Of a stretch of 64,000 nucleotides of DNA, positions 23,933 through 33,458 are shown piece after piece. The notes beneath the pieces were generated by a model that was given only the letters and a program-made list of their open reading frames with translations, made no database searches and was not told the DNA's origin. The position numbers and the translations under genes are program-made. The DNA is from Archivesica marissinica (lineage: Eukaryota > Mollusca > Bivalvia > Venerida > Vesicomyidae), in NCBI GenBank assembly GCA_014843695.1, contig CM026395.1, forward strand, positions 47,086,671-47,150,670. Reading direction: 5' to 3'. Positions within the stretch are counted from its first letter, which is position 1. Every line of letters begins with the position of its first letter.

Positions 23933-24308
23933 CAGCCAAACCTGTGTTATTGGTCACCTCCATTAAGCAGCCAACCTATATAAACCCATTCAACACCAAA
24001 TAACTGACATGGACTGTGCATGATAGTTTTAGACTAATACATTAATAGGAAAATTACATTTGGACCAGTTCATTTATCAAAATGGGTAATTTTGTCTAAA
24101 AATAGTAATATTACTGGCAAAAAGTGTAGATCATGATAAGACGGCTCGTCACGAGCCGGCTCATCTGGATCTGCACTTTTTGTAAGCCTATTTAGAGGTA
24201 TGTGATGTTGAAGGGTTAAGCAGTCAGTTACCAGATTCCCAATATGTTGTTTTATTACAAGTTTGACCTCTATTAAGCAGCCACCTGTACTTACGACAGG
24301 TTTACCTG
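23933..24308. mobile_element. MITE M1 copy interrupted by a piggyBac-like MITE
   Basis: The left end 'cagccaaacctgtg' and the right end, complement of 'cacaggtaaacctgtcg', flank M1 interior text ('ccattaagcagccaacc', 'cagattcccaatatgttg'). The extra 221 bp at 23995-24215 is a separate element. Confidence 0.65.
23995..24215. mobile_element. piggyBac-like MITE nested in M1
   Basis: Ends 'cccattcaacacc' and, complemented, 'cccttcaacatc'. The right flank is TTAA; the left is a mutated TAAA, at a place where M1 normally reads 'tattaagcag'. It contains an imperfect palindrome at 24118-24181 ('aaaaagtgtagatc' to 'gatctgcacttttt'). Confidence 0.65.
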
Positions 24309-24419
24309 TGGTCCATTATGCACATCGACATCGCGGCATTTTGTATTAAAGCCAATATGAAACATAGCTAAAATTACGACTTTTGACTAAAATGAGAGAC
24401 ATCGAAAAATATATAAAAA

Positions 24420-24434
24420 TCCCCCCCCCCCCGT
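24420..24434. repeat. Poly-C tract
   Basis: A run of about 12 C; similar runs occur near 24784-24797 and 27480-27493. They are likely assembly or sequencing soft spots. Confidence 0.8.
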
Positions 24435-24719
24435 GTTTGTTCCAGTTATGATATCATTATAAATAAATGTAGCTGCATTGTAGATGCATTATATGGGAGG
24501 GAGTATGAGGCTCCAGTGGTGCACACTGTTTAAAAGTACGGGAGCCTTATTGCCCCTCCCCCCGGTTTGATATCAGTAGGGAGTGTCGTTGACAATTATG
24601 TGCAATCATATCCCACCCATACCAGATGTTATGTGATAGTTTTACTATGATATATTCTCTTGTAATCCGTTGCTGAATGGACATGTACTGTTTTGTTGTT
24701 TTTATTTAAGTATATTTAA

Positions 24720-25245
24720 AGCGACACTACATCGCTGAAAACGCAAATGTCTGCAGAATGTAATTTCCTATTTTATGGTGTTTCCCCCCCCCCCCCAATA
24801 GTTGCCTCAAAAGCTGAGCATTTCAACAAATAAACAAGCGTCATATACGCGGTTTGTTGACATAACAAAATAATGTAAATAGGTTCGACATGCATGCGTA
24901 ATACAATGCGTGTATCCTGAATAACACGATTTATCGTACAGATTTACCATTATATCTCACATGTGTGCCTATGCATATTTATTTGTAGACTAATCTTAGT
25001 TAAATTATCTCTAAATGAAAGTATCGCGCGTTTAGTATTGACTCCAATGACAAACAAACGTCATTTCAGGAGCGTGGATGACCGTTATATGAAATCCTAC
25101 TTTCACTTTTGAAAGTTTGTAGACCACAACAACACTGTTTATTGATTCAATGTTAGTGTTCGAATGTATTCAGAAGAATTGTAGTAGGAATGCATTTATA
25201 CGTGAAAACATGCATTTTATTTGCCTTTTGTGGTGTAATGTCGCT
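24720..25245. mobile_element. MITE family M3 with TTAA flanks
   Basis: TTAA at 24716-24719 and 25246-25249. Termini 'agcgacactacatcgctg' and, complemented, 'agcgacattacacc'. 526 bp, no coding frame. Relatives: 28031-28533 (complete), 57410-57615 (left end only), 3475-4135 (broken). Confidence 0.75.
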
Positions 25246-25249
25246 TTAA

Positions 25250-25475
25250 CGTCACTATCGGTTGCCCATTGAGCGACTGACAGTTTACCTAGCAACACCT
25301 TTCCTGTGAAGGCTCCAGCGGTTAACCAGTACTTGATGCACCAACCTCCGTAAGAAACTGCCAACGTTTTCATATAAAGAGACATGGTCTGACCGGGCGG
25401 GGCTCGACCCCGTGACCAACAATGATGATAGGCTACAGTGGAATACAAGTCAGCGACCGTAACCACTCGATCACA
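25250..25475 (-). mobile_element. tRNA-derived SINE, family S3, complete
   Basis: Read on the minus strand: head 'gatcgagtggttacggtcgc' with B-box-like 'gggtcgagccccgcc', body 'ttggcagtttcttacggagg', 'gtactggttaaccgctggag', tail 'gggcaaccgatagtgacgtt'. It is directly next to the M3 MITE. Confidence 0.75.
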
Positions 25476-25594
25476 TATACTGTTGCTAGCGTTTAAGCAT
25501 ACCGGTATACGTATATAGTTACTAGTGCAATGTACATATTTGAGACTTTAATATATACAATGTATTAAAACTAAAAGCTACCAGTTCCCGCCAG

Positions 25595-25885
25595 TACGTA
25601 GACGGATCAGCAGTGCAGTTAACACGATGCACTGCGAATCCAGGGATCGCAGGTTCGATCCCACGTCTGATCATAATAATATGAACAGACTTTCAGTAGG
25701 GACTTTAAGCCAAGGTCTCGTGTCGGTGCTTTACACTGTGCATGTAAATGAACCAGATGATACTCTGGAATGGGCCTCTGTCTGTATCATTGCACTATTC
25801 CCCACAATCTAAAATGACTAATCTCTTCAGGAGGCGTCGCTCATGTGGGCAACCGGTAGCGACGATAAATAAACGTAAAACACAC
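25595..25885 (+). mobile_element. tRNA-derived SINE, family S2
   Basis: B-box-like 'gcaggttcgatcccacg' near 25648, body 'ggtctcgtgtcggtgcttta', 'gtctgtatcattgcacta', 'aggaggcgtcgctcatgtgg', tail 'gcgacgataaataaacgt'. Confidence 0.8.
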
Positions 25886-25941
25886 ACTTACGTCAGTGCG
25901 TGTACATTGAATAAGTCGTGAGTAGACATTAAATAATCACC

Positions 25942-26145
25942 ATGTCCTGGTTCCGTCAAAACGACGACAGTATACGTGTCAAGCGAGTCGGGAAAATGTT
26001 GACATTATGGTCACACAACCTCCACCCAACTTGCCAACATATAGGGGCCACGGCCCTTGCTGCGATGAATCTGCTACATTCAATTGTAACAGACATTTAT
26101 AAAGAGTTGTCGACCATAGGCTTCGAACGCAACGACGTTCAATAA
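25942..26145 (+). CDS. Small unrecognised ORF, faintly histone-fold-like
   Basis: 67 codons from an ATG in excellent Kozak context ('atcaccatgtcc') to TAA. The stretch 'LHPTCQHIGATALAAMN' followed by 'SIVTDIYKEL' and 'STIGFERNDVQ' vaguely follows histone H2B around its second helix (HP-x-GISSKAMxxMN, SFVNDIFERI, STIT). It would need a three-residue insertion, and the H2B C-terminal helix is absent. The composition is less AT-rich than its surroundings. It sits between two S2 SINEs, and a short AATAAA overlaps the stop. It may be a small gene, a histone-derived fragment or chance; not identified. Confidence 0.3.
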   Translation: MSWFRQNDDSIRVKRVGKMLTLWSHNLHPTCQHIGATALAAMNLLHSIVTDIYKELSTIGFERNDVQ

Positions 26146-26475
26146 ATCTACAGACATGTGTCACACCAGGAACCTCGTAATTCATAAACGTTACAACTTA
26201 CATGTACATACAATAGGAACAATTTTAGGAAACAAGAGATAAAAAATAGTCCCTAAATGATATTAATAAAGTCGAATTGTTATTATCAAAGTGGCTTGCC
26301 GTATGTCGGCGGTTCTACCCGCACACCGTAATGTTAATTAATAACGTTGCTAGGAGAACAATATATATATTGTCTAGTGGGTTTTGTTTGTTATGTATAC
26401 CACTATGGGGCTATTAATTATCATACGTGGCTACTAGAATAAAATGAATACAATGGGGTAGAAACAGATGTATAT

Positions 26476-26757
26476 GTAGTCCAGTGGTAACACGCTGGAC
26501 TGGTAATCCAGGGATCGCAGGTTCGATCCCCCGTCTGACCATTTTAAAATTAACAGTCTTTCAGATGGGACGTTAAACCGTGGTCTCGTGTCGGTGCTTT
26601 ACACCGTGCACGTAAAAGAACCAGAGGAGATTCTGGAATGGGTATCTGTCTGTATCATTGCACTGTCCTCCACAAATCTAAAAAAATAACTAATCTCTTC
26701 AGGAGGCGTCGCTCATGTGGGCAACCGGTAGCGACGATAAATAAACGTAAAAAAATG
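26476..26757 (+). mobile_element. tRNA-derived SINE, family S2, best-preserved copy
   Basis: A-box-like 'tagtccagtggtaacacg', B-box-like 'caggttcgatcccccg', then the S2 body ('cgtgtcggtgctttacacc', 'ctgtctgtatcattgcac', 'ggaggcgtcgctcatgtgg') and tail 'gataaataaacgtaaaa'. Confidence 0.85.
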
Positions 26758-26864
26758 GGGTAGACACTTAAAGAAACGCCGACCTGCATTCAATTCATAC
26801 AAAAAAGCATCATAATTATACTGTTACTCTGTAACTTGAGATCAATTTTGAAATTTCAGATTAT

Positions 26865-27235
26865 TTAAGTAAATTGTACTGTGTTAAGCATAGATATGCT
26901 ATAGCTAAGCTAAGATTATCATCTTACAAGTTGAATATTGAATCTGGAAGACACAATCATATTGAATGAAACGATGAAAGAAAATGTACTTTATGTGAAC
27001 GAACTGACATTGAAGACGAATACCATTTTGCATTAATATGTCCAGTATATGGTATTTTAAGAAAACAATACATTCCAGTGTATTATTCTAACCATCCAAG
27101 TAAGTATGTGGAAATGTATTGAACGTTTTAATACAACTAGCGCAAACTTACTAAGCAGACTAGCTATATTAAAGCATTTAAACAGAGAAAATGCGTAAAC
27201 TTATGTATGTTTGTATTTATGTAAATATGTTTGTT
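26865..27235 (+). mobile_element. Decayed LINE remnant, C-terminal zinc-binding part
   Basis: Translation gives 'RYAIAKLRLSSYKLNIESGR', a TGA where Trp is expected, then 'ERKCTLCERTDIEDEYHF' and 'ALICPVYGILRKQYI'. This C-x2-C ... H ... C pattern followed by CPxYxxLRxxYI is the usual end of non-LTR retrotransposon ORF2 proteins in molluscs and other animals. After 'PSKYVEMY' a stop and frameshift follow; another frame continues with basic residues to about 27200. No reverse transcriptase domain remains, so it is a 5'-truncated dead copy. Confidence 0.7.
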
Positions 27236-27529
27236 ATAGTGAAGTGCTGCAGCGCTTAATTTCCCAATTTATGTTAATGTTTATAATATTCACTCTCGCT
27301 GTACGTATTCATGCATGTTCTGGATATATATATAGCATGGGTGACGATGAACGTAATATTCAAGTAAACAATTGAATAACGTTCTGTTCTGTATTTTGGT
27401 TAACTGTAACGTTGACGGGCAATGGAATGCTTGGATTTCCTCATATTCCATGTGAAAAAGAAGAATAAATTGCCTATACCCCCCCCCCCCCCCTGTATCT
27501 CGATCATGTCATTAAGTACGCTTCGCGAG

Positions 27530-27655
27530 GCCAACCGGGTGCCCGGCCGTACCTGATATACTGCTCGGGCGAGAACCCGGGGTCTTCCTCCACCAATAAT
27601 AGCTGGAGAGTCGACATATGACCTAAGCTGTTGGTGCGACTTTAAACCACAAAAA
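27530..27655 (+). mobile_element. SINE S4 fragment
   Basis: 'aaccgggtgcccggccg', 'tccaccaataatagctggag', 'catatgacctaagctgttgg' and 'tgcgactttaaaccac' are the S4 3' half. Confidence 0.7.
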
Positions 27656-28030
27656 CAAATAAACACATATTAAACATATTAATTAATATCAGTTTGAAGT
27701 CTAAAACATGCATTGAAAACTTACGTGCGTATAATCCAGCCACTAATGTTAAAATGATCGCGCTACTAATATATCTAACACGACAGCCACATGGCTGATA
27801 AGCTCTCAGACATACTGTATGCATTACCAATGCCAATATCTCGGCGAATACCTATATAGCGTTACCATAGTAACACGAGATATAATTAGTTGATGTTACA
27901 CGTAAACGTTGCACTTTGAAGCTCTACGTTGTAGTCTCTTACTTGTCGAGAAATATGTTTCAAATGCCCCACACATATATAATAACTACTTTTGTTTGTT
28001 TTGGGGATTTAAAGTCGCAACAACAGTTAA

Positions 28031-28533
28031 AGCGACATTACATCGTAAAAAGCAATAAATGCATTTTTTCATATATAAATGCATTGCTACTACAAATTCT
28101 TCCGAATACATTCGAACACTAACATTGAATCAATAAATAGTGTTTCTGTGGATTGAAAGTATGATTTCATATAACAGTCATCCATATTCCTGAATTTATG
28201 TTTGTTTGTCATCGGAGTCAATACTAATCTTAACACGAGATAATGTCATTTAGAGATAATTTAACTAAGAATAATCTACAAATAAATAGGCATAGATGTG
28301 AGATATAACGGTAAATCTGTACATGTACCATAAATCGTGCTATTCACGATACACGCGTTGTATTACGCATGGATGTTTACATTACTTTGCTATGTCAACA
28401 AACCGCGTATACGACGTTTGTTTATTAGTTGAAATACTCAGTATTTGAGGCAAATATTTGGGAAAAACATTATACCATATAATAGGAAAACACATTCTGT
28501 AGAAATTTGTGTTTTCGCTGATGTAGTGTCGCT
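28031..28533. mobile_element. MITE family M3 with TTAA flanks
   Basis: TTAA at 28027-28030 and 28534-28537. Termini 'agcgacattacatcg' and, complemented, 'agcgacactacatcagcg'. It is inverted relative to the copy at 24720 and shares 'gaatcaataaatagtgtt', 'tatttcatataacagt'-type blocks and 'aaaccgcgtatacgacg'. Confidence 0.75.
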
Positions 28534-28534
28534 T

Positions 28535-28690
28535 TAAGGTTATATGGCGACTCTCCGGCTATTGGTGGAGTAATACTTCGGGTACATTCGAGTAGTATAC
28601 CATGCAACGACGGGTAGCCGGGTATAACCACTGGCCATCCGAAAGACAGCTGAACAGCGTCCTCACTCACAGTTGGATTCGAACCTACAA
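28535..28690 (-). mobile_element. SINE S4, reverse orientation
   Basis: Complement of the family order: 'ccggctattggtggag', 'tataaccactggccatc', then a head with 'ggattcgaacc'. The M3 element abuts it. Confidence 0.55.
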
Positions 28691-29510
28691 CAGTGTGTGA
28701 AGGGGGTAAGTGTCTTTAAAAACTCGGCCACGGAGGTCCCTCGAGAAATAGGTTTCAAAAAACACATTTTTATTGTGGTCCCCAAAAATGTATACATGTA
28801 TGGTTATTGCATGTTCGTCCGTCTGAACGGTTTCCCGACATACGTATTGTATGCATAACCCATGAAGCGAATATCCGATTTGTCTGGGACATATTGTGTT
28901 AAAATAGCTTCAGTGTCCTGGGGCCTCAACAACCACAACCCCAGTATGCTAGTGTCATAGGGTGCAATTGTTGTTAATAAATACAAACTCTTTGAACACA
29001 TATATTCGCTTGTCATTTTTGCCCCTATTTGAAGCAGTGAATTGAAAACATTGTAACACCTTCAGTTAGTTTGTAACGTAGCATATGTAGTACAGTGTAG
29101 TATAGTTTTAGTTATTTCCCTTGGACCAATAGTTATAATAAGTGACATGTACATTTGACCTGACACGTGACAATATTTAAGCACGTGCTCTTTACTAACC
29201 AATCACTGCATGCATATGAGACATCCGCCATTTTCACAAAACATAAACAAGACGCCATTAATTATGTGCTACAAATAATCCATATTATGTAGGAATATAT
29301 ACCTTCAGAGAGAGAAAGGGCTGAACAGGCTGGGAGAGCTTGGAGTATTGCGAGAATTAAACGCAGTAGACATTTATAAAAGAGTTTCTCTTTGTCGATG
29401 TCGACCCCCACACCCTTAGTGCTCGCCGGCGGTCTGCGACACTATGTCTCCGTAATAATAAAAGATGGTGTTGAAATGAATGTCTATACTGAATACATAC
29501 TATATCGGTG
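28691..29510. other. Gene-free stretch
   Basis: Several short open frames (for example 28804-29016 minus) lack recognisable features. No repeat family is identified. Confidence 0.5.
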
Positions 29511-29514
29511 TTTT

Positions 29515-30045
29515 GTTAGTTGATGCTTCAGGACACTAACATATTAGACATTTGAACACACACCCCTACCTTTGTGTTAGTTGCGTTTTGTTAGTTGATG
29601 CTTCAGGACACTAACATATTAGACATTTGAACACACACCCCTACCTTTGTGTTAGTTGCGTTTTGTTAGTTGAGGCTTCAGGACACTAACATATTAGACA
29701 TTTGAACACACACCCCTACCTTTGTGTTAGATGCGTTTTGTTAGTTGAGGCTTCTGGACACTAACATATTAGACATTTGAACACACACCCCTACCTTTGT
29801 GTTAGTTGCGTTTTGTTAGTTGAGGCTTCAGGACACTAACATATTAGACATTTGAACACACACCCCTACCTTTGTGTTAGTTGCGTTTTGTTAGTTGAGG
29901 CTTCAGGACACTAACATATTAGACATTTGAACACACACCCCTACCTTTGTGTTAGTTGCGTTTTGTTAGTTGAGGCTTCAGGACACTAACATATTAGACA
30001 TTTGAACACACACCCCTCCCTTTGTGTTAGTTGCGTTTTCACAAG
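29515..30045. repeat. 75-bp tandem array, about 7 copies
   Basis: 'ggacactaacatattagaca' recurs every 75 bp from 29531; units also share 'cacacccctacctttgtg' and 'ttgcgttttgttagttga'. Copies are nearly identical, implying recent amplification. Confidence 0.95.
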
Positions 30046-30096
30046 ACGCTTTCAAATAATTAATGAAATGAAAGATAATCTATTTCTGCCAAAGAT

Positions 30097-30385
30097 TCTT
30101 TTTTACGTTTATTTATCGTCGTTACCGGTTGCCCATATGAGCGACGCCTCCCGAAGAGATTAATCAGGATATTTTTGGAAGATAGTGCAATGATACAGAC
30201 AGAGACCCATTCCAGAATCTCCTCTGGTTGTTTTACGTGCACGGTGTAAAGCACCGACACGAGACATCGGTTTAAAGTCCCACTTGAAATAGTTTTTTTA
30301 ATTTTATGGGTCAGACGAGGGATCGAACCTGCGATCCCTGGATTCCCAGTCCACCGTGTTGACCACTGCTGCCTAGTTATGCTTA
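30097..30385 (-). mobile_element. tRNA-derived SINE, family S2, reverse orientation
   Basis: Begins with the complement of the tail ('tttatttatcgtcgttacc') and ends with a head containing the complement of 'caggttcgatccctcgtc'. Full length. Confidence 0.8.
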
Positions 30386-30567
30386 TCGTGTTCGCTCACG
30401 TTGCGGCCTGTACTGGGGCTTGGGGCTTGGGGAAGTTTTCGTTTAGTTTATGCAAATTTCATACACGGATGGGCATTGGGTATAACCACCGATCTACCAT
30501 CAGCGGCCGGTTAGACTCCGGCTTCCTCCTTTGGAATAATTAGAAACCGCGAATGCAGACATAAGGA

Positions 30568-30710
30568 TGTTCGGTGGTTCTACCTGGGTGTCTACCCATG
30601 CCTGAAATACTGATCGGAGGGAAACTCGGCCTCGTTCGGTGGTTCTACCTGGGTGTCTACCTATGCCTGACATACTGATCGGAGGGAAACTATGTCTCGT
30701 TCTCCATCAA
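30568..30710 (+). repeat. 65-bp duplication of an S4 SINE segment
   Basis: 'gttcggtggttctacctggg' occurs at 30569 and 30634, each followed by 'catactgatcggagggaaac'-type text (first copy 'aatactg'). This is S4 body sequence that has duplicated in tandem. Confidence 0.8.
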
Positions 30711-30731
30711 TAATATAGTTATAGAGTCTTG

Positions 30732-31052
30732 GGCTGTATGACCTGCGCTATAGCGATGACGGTGATGGCATGCTTACGGTCTATTGAGCATGTTTGGCTG
30801 TATGACCTGCGCTATAGCGATGACGGTGATGGCATGCTTACGGTCTATTGAGCATGTTTGGCTGTATGACCTGCGCTATAGCGATGACGGTGATGGCATG
30901 CTTACGGTCTATTGAGCATGTTTGGCTGTATGACCTGCGCTATAGCGATGACGGTGGTGGCATGCTTACGGTCTATTGAGCATGTTTGGCTGTATGACCT
31001 GCGCTATAGCGATGACGGTGGTGGCATGCTTACGGTCTATTGAGCATGTGAT
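30732..31052. repeat. 64-bp tandem array, 5 copies
   Basis: 'ggctgtatgacctgcgctat' recurs every 64 bp from 30732, with 'ggcatgcttacggtctattg'. The first words also resemble the 'tatgacctacgctgttgg' block of S4, so the array probably grew out of that SINE's 3' part. Confidence 0.95.
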
Positions 31053-31069
31053 CTCTTCATGTAGCAGTG

Positions 31070-31256
31070 GCGTCCGTGGTCCGGTGGTAGAGCGTCGGAT
31101 TTGGAATCGAACGGTCCCTGGTTCGATACTCGGTCAGGCCACATATTGCTTAGTACTGGTTAATCGCTTAGGTCGGCTAAGCCTGCCCAGGAAAACATGT
31201 CTAAGTCCCCGCGAGGGGTTTGACATTAAAGGAACATACATACATACATACACGTT
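31070..31256 (+). mobile_element. tRNA-derived SINE, family S1
   Basis: A-box-like 'tggtccggtgg', B-box-like 'tggttcgatactc', and the same body and (ACAT)n tail as 20301-20516. It lacks a segment of about 30 bp after the head. Confidence 0.85.
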
Positions 31257-31301
31257 GAAGCTGTATGTTATCTCTTGCTACAGCCAAATCGCCGCCGATT
31301 C

Positions 31302-31681
31302 AATGAGAAACATTAGTGAGTTACTGCCCCTGAATACTCCTAATAATATATTGGTCCTCTTAATTGGCGTCATCTGTTTTTATCGTTGTTTCCTTTGCAC
31401 CACATGTTTTCCATTCTCATCCGTATTCTCGTCTTATAATTATGAAATTATTAAATCTCGACAGATATCATTTAGCATGTCCAATGGATACCTTACTGTA
31501 AACATGTGTTCAATTAATCAACACGATTTTGATAAAATTACATTTATCCTAACGCAACATCTGTTAAGACGACAACAGTAAAAACAAAGGATTCCAACTA
31601 AAAGGACCAATATACATTTATGGATAAAGCTGACTTTATCCATCAAGGGAGGTAATAGAAAAACCAGTAATGTCTCTCATT
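31302..31681. mobile_element. MITE family M2, complete copy
   Basis: 380 bp with terminal inverted repeats 'aatgagaaacatta' and, complemented, 'aatgagagacatta'. Interior shared with 9735-10717 and 40269-40641: 'tttatcgttgtttcctttgc', 'aaatctcgacagat', 'aagggaggtaat'. Confidence 0.75.
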
Positions 31682-31684
31682 ACT

Positions 31685-31951
31685 TTATCCTCGCCTCCGA
31701 CGAACCAAATGTGCGAGCATTCCAAGATGATTATTTATACGTGCCTTACACCGTCGATGTTCCTTGTAAATGTGTAGATTTTGCTGAATGGTGTTGTAGA
31801 TTAGTAGTATTGTAGTGTCTGATGATGGTGCGAACAAATATGACATCTTGAGGTGTCTTCTTCTTCCCTTTCGTGGTGAAAAGTCCCGAGGCGTTGGCAG
31901 CTTCATTCCAAAACGATCCATTTTAGAGTCACCATCCCCACTGTTGGTCAT
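31685..31951 (-). CDS. Unrecognised basic ORF next to a MITE
   Basis: 88 codons, very basic ('SPRKGRRRHLKM' and 'LAHLVRRRRG'), ending in TAA that lies 4 bp from the M2 element at 31302-31681. No domain is recognised and no splice-linked exon is found. It may be the remnant of a gene end, or chance. Confidence 0.15.
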   Translation of the reverse strand: MTNSGDGDSKMDRFGMKLPTPRDFSPRKGRRRHLKMSYLFAPSSDTTILLIYNTIQQNLHIYKEHRRCKARINNHLGMLAHLVRRRRG

Positions 31952-32267
31952 CCCGCAGCAGCATATAGACGGATCTGACAGATAGACATCTAGTTAAAGG
32001 CCGCTTCATGTTCATACATTCAACTCTTCTATTGAGTAAGGCATGAGTGATTGACTTGTGGCAAGTTCGACAACCAGATACCACAATATCCTACGTTGCT
32101 GATGCGAGATGTGCCCCGACCACGTCGTGAGATCAGCCGAGCCACAGCCAGATGTACGCGGCATTAATATTTACACTGGTGGTGGATGTGGGTCTTTTCG
32201 GATCGATGGGTCACTGAAAACAATATAATTATTCAAGCTATATATACATGCATGCTTTGCTTGTTTT

Positions 32268-32430
32268 GTTTTTGGGGTGATCACATGGCGAGTCTCCAGC
32301 TTTTATTGGTGGAGGAAGGCCCCTGATTCCCCGCCGAGCAGTATTTTAGACTCGGATGAGAATCCGGGCAGACCAAAACACCCGAAAGCCAGCTTCGATA
32401 GCTTCCCACATGAAAGAATTCGAGACCTCC
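32268..32430 (-). mobile_element. SINE S4, reverse orientation
   Basis: 'atggcgagtctccagctttt', 'attggtggaggaagg', 'gagaatccgggcagacc' and 'gctagcttcccac'-like text are the complement of the S4 body. Confidence 0.6.
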
Positions 32431-32784
32431 AGTGGGATGTACGAGACATGTGTAGACAAATGAAAACGAACAAAAAGCTTAAAAATCAATTCTCCAAAGT
32501 TGCTATACTCACAACTAATTGTCAGTGAACCGGTGTATTGTAATATTTTAAAAAGTCAAGTTGACCGTGTCTATTCTTTAAAGTGACACTATATTGTACA
32601 GAATAAAAATATATAATTTGAAATTTTACTAACCAGTAATGTTCAATGCTACACATTTTTCCAATATAATTTGAATAATTACGTCCATTCAGTAAATGTA
32701 TTTATCAGATGTATTTTTTGCAATATGAAAGTGAAAGTACGACATTCCTGAGTCGCCTGTGAATCGGACATTTTTAAAAAAAGT

Positions 32785-33240
32785 TTATTTAACGTCACTA
32801 CCGTTTGCCAATATGAGCGACGTGCAGTATACCTAGCAACACGTTTCCTGGGCAGACTGCAGTGGTTAACCAGTACTGTGAATGTCCGATTAGCGCAGTG
32901 GTTAGCGCACTCGCTTCTCACCAATGTGACCCGGGTTCGATCCCGGACAGGGAAGTATGTGAGATGGTACGATGGTCGCCAGATCGGACGGGTGGGTTTT
33001 CTTCGGGTACTCCGGTATCCTCCCACATGAATGACCACATATACGCTTTCATCCGAGCCAACGAGGGTGCTTAATATAAGTTGTTAAAACTTGCTTCGCA
33101 ATCATTGTAAAATAAATAAAGTATTAAAAAAACCAGTACTTGGTGTACCAACCTCCGTAAGAAACTGCCAACTTTTTCATATAAAGAGACACGGTCTGAA
33201 TGGTCACCATCAGTGATGATAGGTTACAGTAGTAGTTTGA
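32785..33240 (-). mobile_element. SINE S3 split in two by a V-SINE
   Basis: The left piece, 32785-32877, holds the complement of the S3 tail ('taacgtcactacc') and 'ggttaaccagtact'. The right piece, 33131-33240, resumes with 'aaccagtacttggtg', 'ctccgtaagaaactgcc' and 'catataaagagacacgg'. Together they rebuild the copy seen at 25250-25475. Confidence 0.85.
32878..33130 (+). mobile_element. V-SINE-like element, complete, with 10-bp target duplication
   Basis: tRNA-like head 'gattagcgcagtggttagcg' with B-box 'cccgggttcgatcccgg', a central region 'tcttcgggtactccggtatc' reminiscent of the V-domain of V-SINEs, and a tail 'gcttcgcaatcattgtaaaa' plus A-rich end. 'aaccagtact' flanks it at 32868-32877 and 33131-33140. 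The tRNA-like head is not a functional tRNA gene. Confidence 0.88.
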
Positions 33241-33458
33241 AATGGTCAACAGGGTGCGCTTAATTTCAGCTATGATAAAGGTAGCTCTCGTATAAATATA
33301 CGATACTAAAGAATGGAGGTAATTCATTTGAAAATAAATTATAAATATGATCAATTTCGTTCATTATGGTGGTATAATTTATGATTTATTTTTTAATTGA
33401 AATTTCCTATTATAGAACCAATAACAGTTATGTACATCATCTCCATCCATTATATATA

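Noticed and set aside
32878..32950. A functional tRNA gene
   Set aside because: The A and B boxes are those of a SINE head; the acceptor stem does not pair, and the sequence continues into a repeated SINE body. The same holds for the heads at 20301, 26476 and 31070.
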